Assembly (NCBI RefSeq): GCF_009695745.1
Contig: NZ_VUNH01000010.1
Coordinates: 1 to 64,000, forward strand
Direction of reading: 5' to 3'
Length of the DNA stretch: 64,000 nucleotides
DNA from: Pyramidobacter porci
GTDB lineage: Bacteria > Synergistota > Synergistia > Synergistales > Dethiosulfovibrionaceae
Shown here: positions 51,101 through 59,885 of the stretch, in pieces
Layout: every line of letters starts with the position of its first letter
How positions within the stretch are numbered: position 1 is the first letter of the stretch
Program-made: the position numbers and the translations under genes
The notes under the pieces: model-generated
Seen by the model: only the letters and a program-made list of their open reading frames with translations
Databases searched by the model: none
What the model was told of the DNA's origin: nothing

Positions 51101-51290
51101 TGTATGTATCGCCGTCACCCCGCGGCGCCACGCTCCGTCCCGGAGGGGTGCGGCAGCTGGCAGATGCTGCGCCGGGGGGCTGTGCGCGCCGCGGGAAACG
51201 GCTTGAATCGCAGATTATTTTCAGAACTAATTTATCGAAAAACATCGTTGAAAATCAAAAACTTCATGAAAAATGTCGGGGTTCCGCGCA
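51101..51290. other. Intergenic stretch without recognised features
   Basis: GC-rich sequence that becomes AT-rich after 51205. Short frames here have no ribosome site or recognisable product. I see nothing to annotate. Confidence 0.5.
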
Positions 51291-51349
51291 AAAAAAGAGT
51301 CTGTTTTCCATGCCTCCGGGAGCGGAGAAAGGGGAAACAGACTCTTTTT
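51291..51349. terminator. Bidirectional hairpin upstream of the adhesin locus
   Basis: AAAAAAGAGTCTGTTTTCC (51291-51309) pairs with GGGGAAACAGACTCTTTTT (51331-51349) with wobble pairs, ending in T-runs on both strands. Confidence 0.75.
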
Positions 51350-51438
51350 ATTCACGTTTTGCCGGCCGGACCGGCCGGAGCTTCGCGGAAGGGACCCGCA
51401 AGCGGCGTCAGCGCTCCGCTCCGGCTGCCGAGGGGCGG

Positions 51439-51577
51439 CGCATGGGCAGCGTCGAACCCGGCAAGGACGCCGACCTCGCCGTGTGGAGCGGCAACCCCTT
51501 CAGCAATCTGACGCTGTGCGAAAAGACCATCGTCGACGGCGAAGTGTACGACAACCTCGAAAACGGTTTGGACTAAA
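51439..51577 (+). pseudogene. Duplicated 3' fragment of the amidohydrolase gene
   Basis: These 139 bp are identical except for one base to 47376-47514 and encode GSVEPGKDADLAVWSGNPF through the final NGLD and stop. The mismatch changes one Ile codon to Val. The rest of the gene is missing: sequence to the left is unrelated. It is the second copy of the direct repeat flanking the adhesin locus. Confidence 0.95.
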
Positions 51578-51614
51578 AAAAGCGCCGTCCCCGGCCGGCA
51601 TCGGGAACGGCGGA

Positions 51615-51666
51615 CAAACAGGCGCGCGCCGCTTCGAACGAAGCGGCGCGCGCCTGTTTGTTTTTG
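51615..51666 (-). terminator. Terminator of the aconitase-like gene
   Basis: CAAACAGGCGCGCGCCGCTTCG (trimmed: arms 51615-51636 and 51639-51660) forms a 22-bp perfect stem, the longest in the window, with GTTTTTG on the plus side. It lies 17 bp past the aconitase-like stop codon and is probably bidirectional. Confidence 0.9.
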
Positions 51667-51683
51667 CTCAACGGGGAAGTCGC

Positions 51684-54002
51684 TCAATTATTTTTCTCGT
51701 CGCGGTACGCGTTCATCAGGCAGCCGGCGAGGAGCATGTCCCGTTCGCCGCGCGTGACGCCGGGCAGCGACAGCGTCACGGGGAGGCGCGTGCAGCCGTC
51801 GAGCAGTTCGGCTTCGATCTCCGTGCCGTCGCCGTCCACGAACGCCCTCACGCCGGGGATGAAGAGCCAGGCTCCGGTTTTGAACCTGGCGCGGTCTGCG
51901 TCGCCGACGATCCACGGGGCCATGCCCCAGTTGACGAGGTTGCTGCGGTAGCGTTTGGTGGCGTACTCGCGGGCCACGTTGGCCTGGCCGCCCAGCATTT
52001 TCTGGCTGCTGGCGGCCTGCTCGCGCGCCGAGCCGTCGCCGGGTTTGACGGCGCAGACGAGGCTGCCGAGGCCGACGCGTCCGGCGGCGATCCCGGCGAG
52101 CTCGAGCAGTTTTTTCAGCTCCGCGGGCATCCCGCCGCCGTCTTTCACCGCCGCGGCGCGCGCTTCTTCGAGCGCTTTCGCCCGCTTGGCCGCGGGCACG
52201 TAATTTGGATCTTTGCGCTGCAGCGTGAACTCGGCCAGCTTGAGCGGGTTGCTGCGCAGCGACGAGGTCTCGCCGGAGGGGATCAGCTCGTCGGTGGTGG
52301 TGACGGGGTCGTCGATCACCGAGGCGACCAGCAGCAGCTGATTCTCCGGCAGCGGGGCGATCCCGGGCCAGGGCTTGATGTTGGGGCCGTAGCGGAGCTC
52401 CGTTTCCGGATGCGGACGGCCGAAGCCGTTGTAGACGCGCTTGGCGTAAATCTCGGCGTCGAAGACGTACGGCTCGTGCTCCGCGAGGCGGTCGGCGAAC
52501 TCGAAAGCGCTGGTGAGCGCGCCGCCGTTGGCCGCCGTGGCGGCGATGCTGCGCGCGTCCATGAGCGCCACGGCCGACCATTGGCCGGCGTTGGGCTTGG
52601 AGCCTTCGCGGTTGGGGAAGTTGCGCGTCGTATGTCTGACGCTGAAGCCCTGGTTGCAGGGCGTCTCGCCGGCACCGAAGCAGGGGCCGCAGAAGGCCGG
52701 ATAGTTGACCGCTCCGGCGCTGATCAGTTTCTGCATCCAGCCGCCGTTCATCAGCGCCTCGCCGACGGGCATGCTGGACGGGTAGACGCTGAGGCCGAAA
52801 GCGCCGCGGCCGGTGCTGCCGCCGTCGAGGATCTGCGCCGCGGCGACGAGGTTCTCGAAGTTGCCGCCGGCGCAGCCGCAGATCACGCCCTGTTCGACGT
52901 GGAACGTTCCGCCGCGCAGCTTGCCGGTCAGGTCGACGTCCAGCTCGGGGTTGTCCATCAGTTCGCGCGCGTCCCGCTCGGCCTGACGCAGGATGTCGCC
53001 GGCGTTGGCATTGAAGTCGGCGATGGTAAAGGCGTTGCTGGGATGGAACGGAACGGCGATCATCGGCTCGACGGCGCTCAGGTCGACGACGAGCGCGCCG
53101 TCGTAACGGGCCGCCGCGTCGGGCTCGAGCGGGGCGTAGTCCTGAGGGCGGCCGTGGACGCGGAAAAATTCGGCGATTTTTTCGTCGGTGCGCCAAATCG
53201 AACTCCAGCAGGCCGTTTCCGTCGTCATCACGTCGATCCCGAGGCGGAACTCGGCACTCAAGCTGGAGACGCCGGGACCGACGAACTCCATGACCTTGTT
53301 CTTGACGAAGCCGCTTGCGAACACCGCGCCGATGACGGCCAGCGCCACATCGTGAGGCCCGACGCCGGGACGGGGCGTGCCGGTCAGATAGACGGCGATC
53401 ACGCCCGGCCAGGCGAAATCGTAGGTACGGCCGAGAAGCTGCTTGACCATTTCCGGGCCGCCTTCGCCGACGGCCAGCGTGCCCAGCGCGCCGTAGCGGG
53501 TGTGGCTGTCGGTGCCGAGGATCATGCCGCCGCTTTTGGCCGTCGTTTCGCGCATATACTGATGGATCACGGCCAAATGACGGGGCACGAAAATGCCGCC
53601 GAACTTCCGCGCCGCCGTGAGGCCGAACATGTGATCGTCCTCGTTGATCGTGCCGCCGACGGCGCAGAGGCTGTTGTGGCAGTTGGTGAGCACGTAGGGC
53701 ACGGGGAACTTCTCCAGCCCGCAGGCGACGGCCGTTTGCAGCGCCGCCACATAGGTGATGTCGTGCGAAGTCAGCGCGTCGAACTTCAGGTGCAGCAGCC
53801 CGTCGCCACGATAGGAATCGTGCGCGGCGACGATGCGGCGGGCCATGGTGCCCTCGCCCGACTGAACGGGCAAAGATCCCTCATAATGCTCCCCTTCTTC
53901 AGCCAATCTCGCTTTCAGTTCGTCGTCTGAGAGCTTTTCAGGCTCAGCAACCAGAACTTTTCCGTTAAAGAGAGTGACGGACTTATCGATCAACGTAATC
54001 AT
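51684..54002 (-). CDS. Aconitase family hydratase (YbhJ-like)
   Basis: A 772-residue [4Fe-4S] hydro-lyase of the aconitase superfamily, closest in layout to the YbhJ-type putative hydratases. Substrate and cluster motifs include ILGTDSHTRYGALGTLAVGEGG near residue 160, GVICGCAGGNFENL near 375 and NYPAFCGPCFGAGETPCNQGF near 440; a swivel domain follows (NLVNWGMAPWIV near 700). GGGGA lies 8 nt before the ATG at 54002. The substrate is unlikely to be predicted safely; it borders a cluster of other hydro-lyases, which suggests a di- or tricarboxylate. Its base composition is GC-rich like the left part of the window. Confidence 0.85.
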   Translation of the reverse strand: MITLIDKSVTLFNGKVLVAEPEKLSDDELKARLAEEGEHYEGSLPVQSGEGTMARRIVAAHDSYRGDGLLHLKFDALTSHDITYVAALQTAVACGLEKFPVPYVLTNCHNSLCAVGGTINEDDHMFGLTAARKFGGIFVPRHLAVIHQYMRETTAKSGGMILGTDSHTRYGALGTLAVGEGGPEMVKQLLGRTYDFAWPGVIAVYLTGTPRPGVGPHDVALAVIGAVFASGFVKNKVMEFVGPGVSSLSAEFRLGIDVMTTETACWSSIWRTDEKIAEFFRVHGRPQDYAPLEPDAAARYDGALVVDLSAVEPMIAVPFHPSNAFTIADFNANAGDILRQAERDARELMDNPELDVDLTGKLRGGTFHVEQGVICGCAGGNFENLVAAAQILDGGSTGRGAFGLSVYPSSMPVGEALMNGGWMQKLISAGAVNYPAFCGPCFGAGETPCNQGFSVRHTTRNFPNREGSKPNAGQWSAVALMDARSIAATAANGGALTSAFEFADRLAEHEPYVFDAEIYAKRVYNGFGRPHPETELRYGPNIKPWPGIAPLPENQLLLVASVIDDPVTTTDELIPSGETSSLRSNPLKLAEFTLQRKDPNYVPAAKRAKALEEARAAAVKDGGGMPAELKKLLELAGIAAGRVGLGSLVCAVKPGDGSAREQAASSQKMLGGQANVAREYATKRYRSNLVNWGMAPWIVGDADRARFKTGAWLFIPGVRAFVDGDGTEIEAELLDGCTRLPVTLSLPGVTRGERDMLLAGCLMNAYRDEKNN

Positions 54003-54238
54003 AAAAAATTCCCCGCTTTCTTTTTTATGAGAGTTCGTTTCTCTTTATTACTTGATGGCACTATATCAATACCTTACAATAAAATCAAATGAACATTCTA
54101 TATGAAAGTCCATACGTTTTTTGCATAGCACCTAAAAAATTCAATCATTTTATATTATAAATATATAATGATTTCTTTAGTAAGAACGCTCCTTGTCATA
54201 AAAGCCACTATGAATTTTTGTCTCTTCGATCAACGATC
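54003..54238. other. AT-rich spacer at a composition boundary
   Basis: This 236-bp gap is strongly AT-rich (for example TTTATATTATAAATATATAAT around 54149-54169) and marks the change from GC-rich DNA on the left to lower-GC DNA on the right. It must hold the promoter of the aconitase-like gene. No tRNA, integrase or repeat ends were seen. Confidence 0.6.
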
Positions 54239-55597
54239 TTACGAAAGACTGGGCAATTTCTCTAACGTTTCGATTTTGAGAATTTCAGCCATCAGTTTTT
54301 GAGCTTTTCCCAATGAAAAACTCTCAACTGACAAGCCTATAAATTTGCCCTGTTCCTGTTCGGGCGACATCGGAGCCGCCTTGCTTCCCGACATATCGTC
54401 AATTTGCTGCGTCAAGACGCGGCCGTCTTTCAATGTAACCGTCACGCGGCTGCCCCAGCGTTTGGGGTACCGTTCTGTAAACAGCTTATCGGGAATGACC
54501 TTTGTGTTCTCGGCAATCCGCTTAATTTGCGGATCTTCGAGCAATTCGCTCCGAAACTCGGCCTGCGTAACCCTACCGCGCGCAAAGGCCGCCGCGCAGG
54601 TATAAGCAATGCTGAATTTGGCTTCGACATAGCTTGAGGGATAATGGGCAAAGCCGCATTGCAGAACGCCCACGTCATAGGTTTCAACCAAAGCGGACGC
54701 AATCTGTTCCGGGGCGATACGATATTTTTCGCGGAGCATCAGCGCGGCGTCAATCGCGTGATGCGTTGAGCGACAGCACGGATAGGGCTTTTTGTCGATG
54801 TTCAAAATCTCGTAGCGCATTCCAAGTTCGGCATCGACTTTTGACATATCAAAGCGATCCGTCACGGCCGCGTAAAAACCACCGTCTTCCGCATCAAGAA
54901 TGTGCTCCGGCCCCGTCATGCCACCCTGCGCCAGCAACGCGGAAGTCAGGCCGTTTACAGCGGCGCGGGCGGGACTCAGCTTTTTACACGTAGCGCCCTC
55001 GGCCAAGAACGCCCAAAGGCCGGCCGACTGGCTTCCCCCCATTCCCAAAGCGCTCACCGTTTGATCTTCACTAAGTTTTAACAGGCGGGCAGCAGCTGCA
55101 GCAGCGCCAAACGTTCCGATTAGCCCCGTCGTATGCCAGCCGCGTTTGCGGTTGCTGACAACATCCATGCCAAGCCCGATCCGGGCCATCGTTTCATAAC
55201 CGACGATAACCGCTTCAAGGAATTCTTTTCCGCCGATTCCGAGAGCGTCGGCAAGAGTCCACGCTGTTGTCACAATAACCGCGCCGACGTGGGATTTTGA
55301 CCCTGTGTGGACATCGTCAAGCTCCAGCGCGTGAGCCATAATCCCGTTCAGCAGCAACGCCGCCGTCGGCGTCATTTTTTCGCCGTGCCCCCACACGGAA
55401 GCGGTAACGGGGGCGGAAGTTCCGAACCATTTTTTAAAACGCTCGCACTCGCCGGGAATTTCTCCGTAATGAACCGCGCCGAGAGCCGCACCCATGGAAT
55501 CAAGAACGCAGTAACGCGCCGCGTTTACCACTGCTTCAGGCACGTTCTCAAGGCGGAAGCTCAGAATAAAGCGCGCCAGATTCCTCAGCTCGTTCAT
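54239..55597 (-). CDS. MmgE/PrpD family protein (second copy in the cluster)
   Basis: A 452-residue protein of the family that includes 2-methylcitrate dehydratase, cis-aconitate decarboxylase and iminodisuccinate epimerase. Typical segments: LDSMGAALGAVHYGE, LLNGIMAHALELDDVHTGSKSHVGAVIV with the active-site Asp-Asp and His, GMGGSQSAGLWAFLAEG and KPYPCCRSTHHAIDAAL. AGGAGC precedes the ATG. It is the last of four leftward genes (prpD-type, leuC-type, leuD-type, prpD-type), 24 bp after the small-subunit gene. Which reaction it catalyses is not determined. Confidence 0.88.
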   Translation of the reverse strand: MNELRNLARFILSFRLENVPEAVVNAARYCVLDSMGAALGAVHYGEIPGECERFKKWFGTSAPVTASVWGHGEKMTPTAALLLNGIMAHALELDDVHTGSKSHVGAVIVTTAWTLADALGIGGKEFLEAVIVGYETMARIGLGMDVVSNRKRGWHTTGLIGTFGAAAAAARLLKLSEDQTVSALGMGGSQSAGLWAFLAEGATCKKLSPARAAVNGLTSALLAQGGMTGPEHILDAEDGGFYAAVTDRFDMSKVDAELGMRYEILNIDKKPYPCCRSTHHAIDAALMLREKYRIAPEQIASALVETYDVGVLQCGFAHYPSSYVEAKFSIAYTCAAAFARGRVTQAEFRSELLEDPQIKRIAENTKVIPDKLFTERYPKRWGSRVTVTLKDGRVLTQQIDDMSGSKAAPMSPEQEQGKFIGLSVESFSLGKAQKLMAEILKIETLEKLPSLS

Positions 55598-55621
55598 GAT
55601 TAAGCTCCTGAACGGATCGGA

Positions 55622-56128
55622 TTAGATATCAAGTGAATTATATTTTTCGATATAATTCAGCAGGCCGTCCTCACTGACAATCTTGATTTCCTTGTCTGAA
55701 AGAGTAAACGGCATTTTAAAACTCGGATCGTTCGGCTTCAGGATCACGCGGTTGGCGATGTCGACAAAAAGTTCCTCGCCGTCGGAGATTTTATCCGTAT
55801 CGCACTCGATCAGGATCATGCCGTTATTGATCGCGTTGCGGTAAAAAATGCGGCCGAACGACTTTGCCAGCACGGCGCCGACTCCGGCTTCCTTAATAAT
55901 CAGCGGGGCGATCTCGCGGCTGGAACCGCAGCCAAAGTTTTTATCGGCCACGATAAAATCGTCTTTTTTCACGTTTTTAATAAACTCGGGGCGCGAATCT
56001 TCGAGCAGGTGCTTCGCATACTCGGGCGGATTCGCTCTTAATGAAATCAAACGCCCGGGAGCGATCGAATCCGTGCTGACATTGCTGCCAAACTTCCACG
56101 CCTTGCCTTGAATGTGCTCACGAATCAT
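55622..56128 (-). CDS. LeuD-like dehydratase small subunit
   Basis: A 168-residue swivel-domain subunit of the isopropylmalate isomerase/homoaconitase family. GKAWKFGSNVSTDSIAPGRLIS is the N-terminal substrate segment, and DKNFGCGSSREIAPLIIKEAG the conserved loop. In true LeuD the loop before it reads YLL or YLR-like; here the region is RANPPEYAKHLLEDSRPEF, so substrate specificity may differ. AAAGGAAG precedes the ATG. It pairs with the large subunit 24 bp upstream. No leuA or leuB is nearby, which argues against leucine biosynthesis. Confidence 0.9.
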   Translation of the reverse strand: MIREHIQGKAWKFGSNVSTDSIAPGRLISLRANPPEYAKHLLEDSRPEFIKNVKKDDFIVADKNFGCGSSREIAPLIIKEAGVGAVLAKSFGRIFYRNAINNGMILIECDTDKISDGEELFVDIANRVILKPNDPSFKMPFTLSDKEIKIVSEDGLLNYIEKYNSLDI

Positions 56129-56152
56129 TTTTATATTCTTCCTTTCGATCGG

Positions 56153-57412
56153 CTAGTCCATAACTTCGCGGGGATCGGTGATATGTCCGGTAAGGGCGGT
56201 CGCCGCTGCGGTCGCAGGGCTGGAAAGATAAATCCTCGCCGTGGGATTGCCCATTCTGCCCTTAAAGTTTCTGTTCTGAGTCGCCACGACCACTTCGCCG
56301 TCGCTCGGAATTCCCTGATGAACGCCCATGCACGGTCCGCAATTCGGCGCCTCGATCATAGCGCCCGCCTCGGCAAGGGTCAAAAGCGTGCCGTCACGCA
56401 GGCATTCATGATAAACATAGCGCGAGTTGGGGATCACAAGAAGGCGCACGCCTTTGGCGACCTTTTTGCCGCGAAGGATATCGGCGGCGATGTGCATATC
56501 TTCAATGCGCCCGTTCGTGCAGCTGCCGAGGTAAATCAGATTGACCTTCTCGTCCTCGCAGTTTTTCGCAAGATCGACGTTTTCAACATAATGCGGCTTG
56601 GAAACCAGCGGCTCAAGCTTCGTCGCGTCAATGTCGATCACGCGCTCGTAATTCGCGTCATCATCGGCAACGATTTCGCGGTAATCTTCCTCACGGCCCA
56701 TCTGGCGCAAAAATTCGCGCGTATGGTCATCTGTTTCCATGATCGCGTTTTTCGCGCCAAGGTCAACGCCCATGCTCGTGATCGTAAGGCGCGCTTCCTG
56801 CGAAAGAGAGTGGATCGTATCGCCGCGGAACTCCAGCGATTTATAAATCGCCTGATCAGATTTAATGATGCTTGCGAGCTTCAGCATAATGTCTTTGGAA
56901 TAAACGCCCTTGGGAAGTTTTCCCGTCACGTTGATGCGGAACGTCGCCGGAACCCTGATCCACGTTTTGCCGAAACGAGTCACCGCAACCATATCCGTTG
57001 AACCGCAGCCCGTCGCAAAGCAGCCGAACGCGCCGTGAACCGTCGTATGCGAATCGCCGATAATGCATACTGTGCCGCACTTCAGGTACGATTCATACAC
57101 GTGAGCGTGAACGTGTCCCGTAGCCCCCTCTTCCCAGAAGCAATGATGAGAATTCGCGTATTCACGGCACAGCGCGTGCTCGTTTGCAACTTCGCGCGTC
57201 GACTCAGGGCCAAACTCGTTCGCAAAAAGAACTTTTTTTGGATCGAAAACCGGGTCTTTATCGTATCCTCTCTCCTTCATCAGACGGACAAGCAGAGGCC
57301 CCGAGCCGTCATGAAGCGCGGCAAAGTTTACGTTTACAACAACGGTTTCGCCCGCTTTAACGGATCTGCCCACATTTTCGCTTAAAATCTTTTCAACAAG
57401 AGTCTGTCCCAT
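56153..57412 (-). CDS. LeuC-like dehydratase large subunit
   Basis: A 419-residue [4Fe-4S] hydro-lyase subunit of the archaeal-type LeuC/homoaconitase/dimethylmalate dehydratase group. Motifs: MGQTLVEKILSENVGRSVKAG, IIGDSHTTVHGAFGCFATGCGSTD, LGSCTNGRIEDM and EAPNCGPCMGVHQG, the latter two holding the cluster cysteines. ACGGAGGAGA lies 5 nt before the ATG. With LeuD-like and PrpD-like neighbours it probably hydrates or dehydrates a branched or tricarboxylic acid in a catabolic route. Confidence 0.9.
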   Translation of the reverse strand: MGQTLVEKILSENVGRSVKAGETVVVNVNFAALHDGSGPLLVRLMKERGYDKDPVFDPKKVLFANEFGPESTREVANEHALCREYANSHHCFWEEGATGHVHAHVYESYLKCGTVCIIGDSHTTVHGAFGCFATGCGSTDMVAVTRFGKTWIRVPATFRINVTGKLPKGVYSKDIMLKLASIIKSDQAIYKSLEFRGDTIHSLSQEARLTITSMGVDLGAKNAIMETDDHTREFLRQMGREEDYREIVADDDANYERVIDIDATKLEPLVSKPHYVENVDLAKNCEDEKVNLIYLGSCTNGRIEDMHIAADILRGKKVAKGVRLLVIPNSRYVYHECLRDGTLLTLAEAGAMIEAPNCGPCMGVHQGIPSDGEVVVATQNRNFKGRMGNPTARIYLSSPATAAATALTGHITDPREVMD

Positions 57413-57441
57413 GTTCTCCTCCGTAAATTAGACTAAACTTT

Positions 57442-58836
57442 TTATTCCGACTGCGAACTCACAAAACACCGAATAAGTTCTTCCGCATTTGAAAGCTTAT
57501 CGAAATCTTTAATTTTATTGACTAATGTCTGAATCTCATTTTTGGTGTAAAATGGAGTTACGTTACTATTGAATTTAGCAATAACATTCTCAATTCTTAT
57601 AGGATTTTGTAGCGTCCCCAATTCATACCGCTGATCCTTGATATATTCATGCCCGTCTTTTGTCACGACCTTGAGCCAGCCGGGGAACCGACCGGGATTA
57701 CGCTTGCTCTCATCAGCCACGCACTGAATCCGCGACATCAGATCGAGAACTGCGGGGGCTTTTGCGTACTTCATATCGACCTCCCACGGGCCGATCGCGC
57801 CTTTGATCGCCGCGATCGCCACGACGTACGGCAGGCTGAAGCGCATCATATAATCGCTCTGCGGATGAATCTTCGCCTCGCGCGGATCGCACACGATCTC
57901 GTAGCAGCGTTTTTCAATGCGGCACTCGGCTGACTGAATATCATCGGCCGTAAATCCGTATTCCTTCTGAAGAGCAAGCATACAATCGATAAACGAATGG
58001 GTCATGTGGCACACGGGGTACATCTTAAACGCGATCTCGGGCGTATGCCAAACTTTTCCGATGTCGCTAAATTCTTCCTGAAGGCCGTCGATGCCGCCCA
58101 CGTGTGTTTTCCACATTCCGAACTTGCCTTCAAAAACCTTTTTCGGGCCGACATACCCGTGCTTGGCCATCAGCAACGCATAAATTGCGCTGTGAGCCCC
58201 CCAGCCCGGATGGATCTTTTTCGTCCACGAACCGTCGTTCAAAAACTCCTGAAGAGCCGCCGACTGGCTTCCACAAATGCCCAGCGCGTTGACCAGAGTT
58301 TCTTTGGAAAGCCCCATCAGCTTTGCTGCAACGCACACTGCGGCAAACGGCGCGACGATCCCCGTTCCGTGATAGCCGACATCGTGGAATCTCCCTTTTG
58401 CAGCCAAACCGAGGCGAACAATAATCTCCCAGCCCGCTACAATTGCCGTCATCATATCGCGCCCGGAGGCGTTCACATACTCGCCCACGGTCACTGCCGT
58501 GCTCGTCACGGCGGCGCTCGGGTGCACAATAGCGGCCACATGCGTATCGTCGTAATCCGCGCCGTGAATCAGTGAAGAGTTATACAGAGCCGCGTCGGCA
58601 AGCGAAGCCTTGTCCCTTCCGCCCCACAAAGTACAGCCAGCCGGGGACTTCAGCTCAAACAGAGCGTTCTTCACCGCCTCGGCATGAGGCAGTTTTTGGC
58701 ACGACATCGCGACTCCGAATGTATCCATCAGGAGCATTTTTCCATAATCAATCACATTCAGGGGAATCTGCTCATACGTAAGACTCAAAGCAAATTCCGC
58801 CATTTGTTCTGATATTGTCAAATTTTCTGCCATCAT
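57442..58836 (-). CDS. MmgE/PrpD family protein (first gene of the cluster)
   Basis: A 464-residue MmgE/PrpD protein, only distantly similar to the copy at 54239. LLMDTFGVAMSCQKLPHAE, LYNSSLIHGADYDDTHVAAIVHPSAAV and GICGSQSAALQEFLNDGSWTKKIHPGWGAHS carry the family signatures. AAAAAGGAG precedes two adjacent ATGs (58836 and 58833); the second has the better spacing. It heads the leftward operon and is divergent from the LysR gene at 58924, whose product likely regulates it. Confidence 0.88.
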   Translation of the reverse strand: MMAENLTISEQMAEFALSLTYEQIPLNVIDYGKMLLMDTFGVAMSCQKLPHAEAVKNALFELKSPAGCTLWGGRDKASLADAALYNSSLIHGADYDDTHVAAIVHPSAAVTSTAVTVGEYVNASGRDMMTAIVAGWEIIVRLGLAAKGRFHDVGYHGTGIVAPFAAVCVAAKLMGLSKETLVNALGICGSQSAALQEFLNDGSWTKKIHPGWGAHSAIYALLMAKHGYVGPKKVFEGKFGMWKTHVGGIDGLQEEFSDIGKVWHTPEIAFKMYPVCHMTHSFIDCMLALQKEYGFTADDIQSAECRIEKRCYEIVCDPREAKIHPQSDYMMRFSLPYVVAIAAIKGAIGPWEVDMKYAKAPAVLDLMSRIQCVADESKRNPGRFPGWLKVVTKDGHEYIKDQRYELGTLQNPIRIENVIAKFNSNVTPFYTKNEIQTLVNKIKDFDKLSNAEELIRCFVSSQSE

Positions 58837-58923
58837 AAGACTCCTTTTTCAACACATCAAGAATCATTTAACGTTCACGGCAAGGAGGAAACGTTCCGTC
58901 TCGGCAGAGGCGGAACAGGACAC

Positions 58924-59883
58924 ATGGAGCTTAACCTGCGCGAAATCAATTACGTTCTCTCGATCAAAAGCGAAGGCAGCGTCACCAAGGCGGCCCGCGC
59001 TCTGCACATTGCGCAGCCCTCGCTCACTCAATCGTTGAAAAAAATCGAAAAACGCCTCGGCGCGCCTTTATTTGACCGCTCTTCCGGCTCCATGCGCCTC
59101 ACCTATGCGGGCGAACGCTTCGTCGCCGCCGGGCTCAAAATCCTTCAGATCTCGCGAGACCTTGAGAACGAAATCCACGACATCTTAAAAAACGACGCAG
59201 GGCGCATCCTCTTAGGAATCACGCTGTACCTCGGATCGTACATGTTTACCCGCATCAAAAAGATTTACTCGCAACTTCACCCCAACGTCGAACTTCAAGT
59301 TCTTGAAAGAACCTCGGCCGAACTTGAACGCCTCGTTTTATCGGGTGAACTCGACACGGCCATTCTTCCCTTTACGGGAACCGCCATTCAGGGACTCGCC
59401 TACGAACCTCTTTTTAAAGGGCAGGTCCTTCTCATGATGCAGAAAGGGCATCATCTTGAAAAATTCTTCTACAGAAAAGACGGCGCCCCCCTGCCGTACA
59501 TCGACATCAAACTTTTAGGAAAGGAACCTTTCATTGAAAGCGCCGAAGGCCAGCGAATGAATCAGGTCGCGGAAAAAATCTTTGAAGCCGCCGGGATCAA
59601 CCCGCCGATAGTCTTCAAATCCCGCAGCATCGAAACTATCAAACGCATGGCATCCGCCGGAATAGGTCTTGCCTTTCTGCCCGACTATTACCGAAATTTT
59701 ATTGATAATCACACAAAGGCTTCTTATTGCCTGCTGGACAAACACTACATCCCGGACTGGCATGTTTGCGTCGTTTATCAGGATAAGAAGCCTCTTTCTC
59801 CAATCCTCAAGGAATTCACAAAAATCCTGAAAGCGGAATTTTTACACTTTCCGGAAAACTATTCTCCCATTAGGATTGAATAA
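58924..59883 (+). CDS. LysR family transcriptional regulator of the carboxylate cluster
   Basis: A 319-residue regulator. The N-terminal helix-turn-helix is INYVLSIKSEGSVTKAARALHIAQPSLTQSLKKIEKRLG; the effector domain begins near residue 93 (GRILLGITLYLGSYMFTRIKKIY). AGGACAC precedes the ATG. It sits 87 bp from the divergent prpD-type gene, the classic LysR arrangement for control of an adjacent catabolic operon. Its stop codon is only 2 bp from the convergent TRAP gene stop. Confidence 0.93.
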   Translation: MELNLREINYVLSIKSEGSVTKAARALHIAQPSLTQSLKKIEKRLGAPLFDRSSGSMRLTYAGERFVAAGLKILQISRDLENEIHDILKNDAGRILLGITLYLGSYMFTRIKKIYSQLHPNVELQVLERTSAELERLVLSGELDTAILPFTGTAIQGLAYEPLFKGQVLLMMQKGHHLEKFFYRKDGAPLPYIDIKLLGKEPFIESAEGQRMNQVAEKIFEAAGINPPIVFKSRSIETIKRMASAGIGLAFLPDYYRNFIDNHTKASYCLLDKHYIPDWHVCVVYQDKKPLSPILKEFTKILKAEFLHFPENYSPIRIE

Positions 59884-59885
59884 CG

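Noticed and set aside
54003-54238. Integration site of a mobile island at the composition boundary
   Set aside because: No tRNA end, integrase, transposase or flanking repeat is visible; only the base-composition change is supported.
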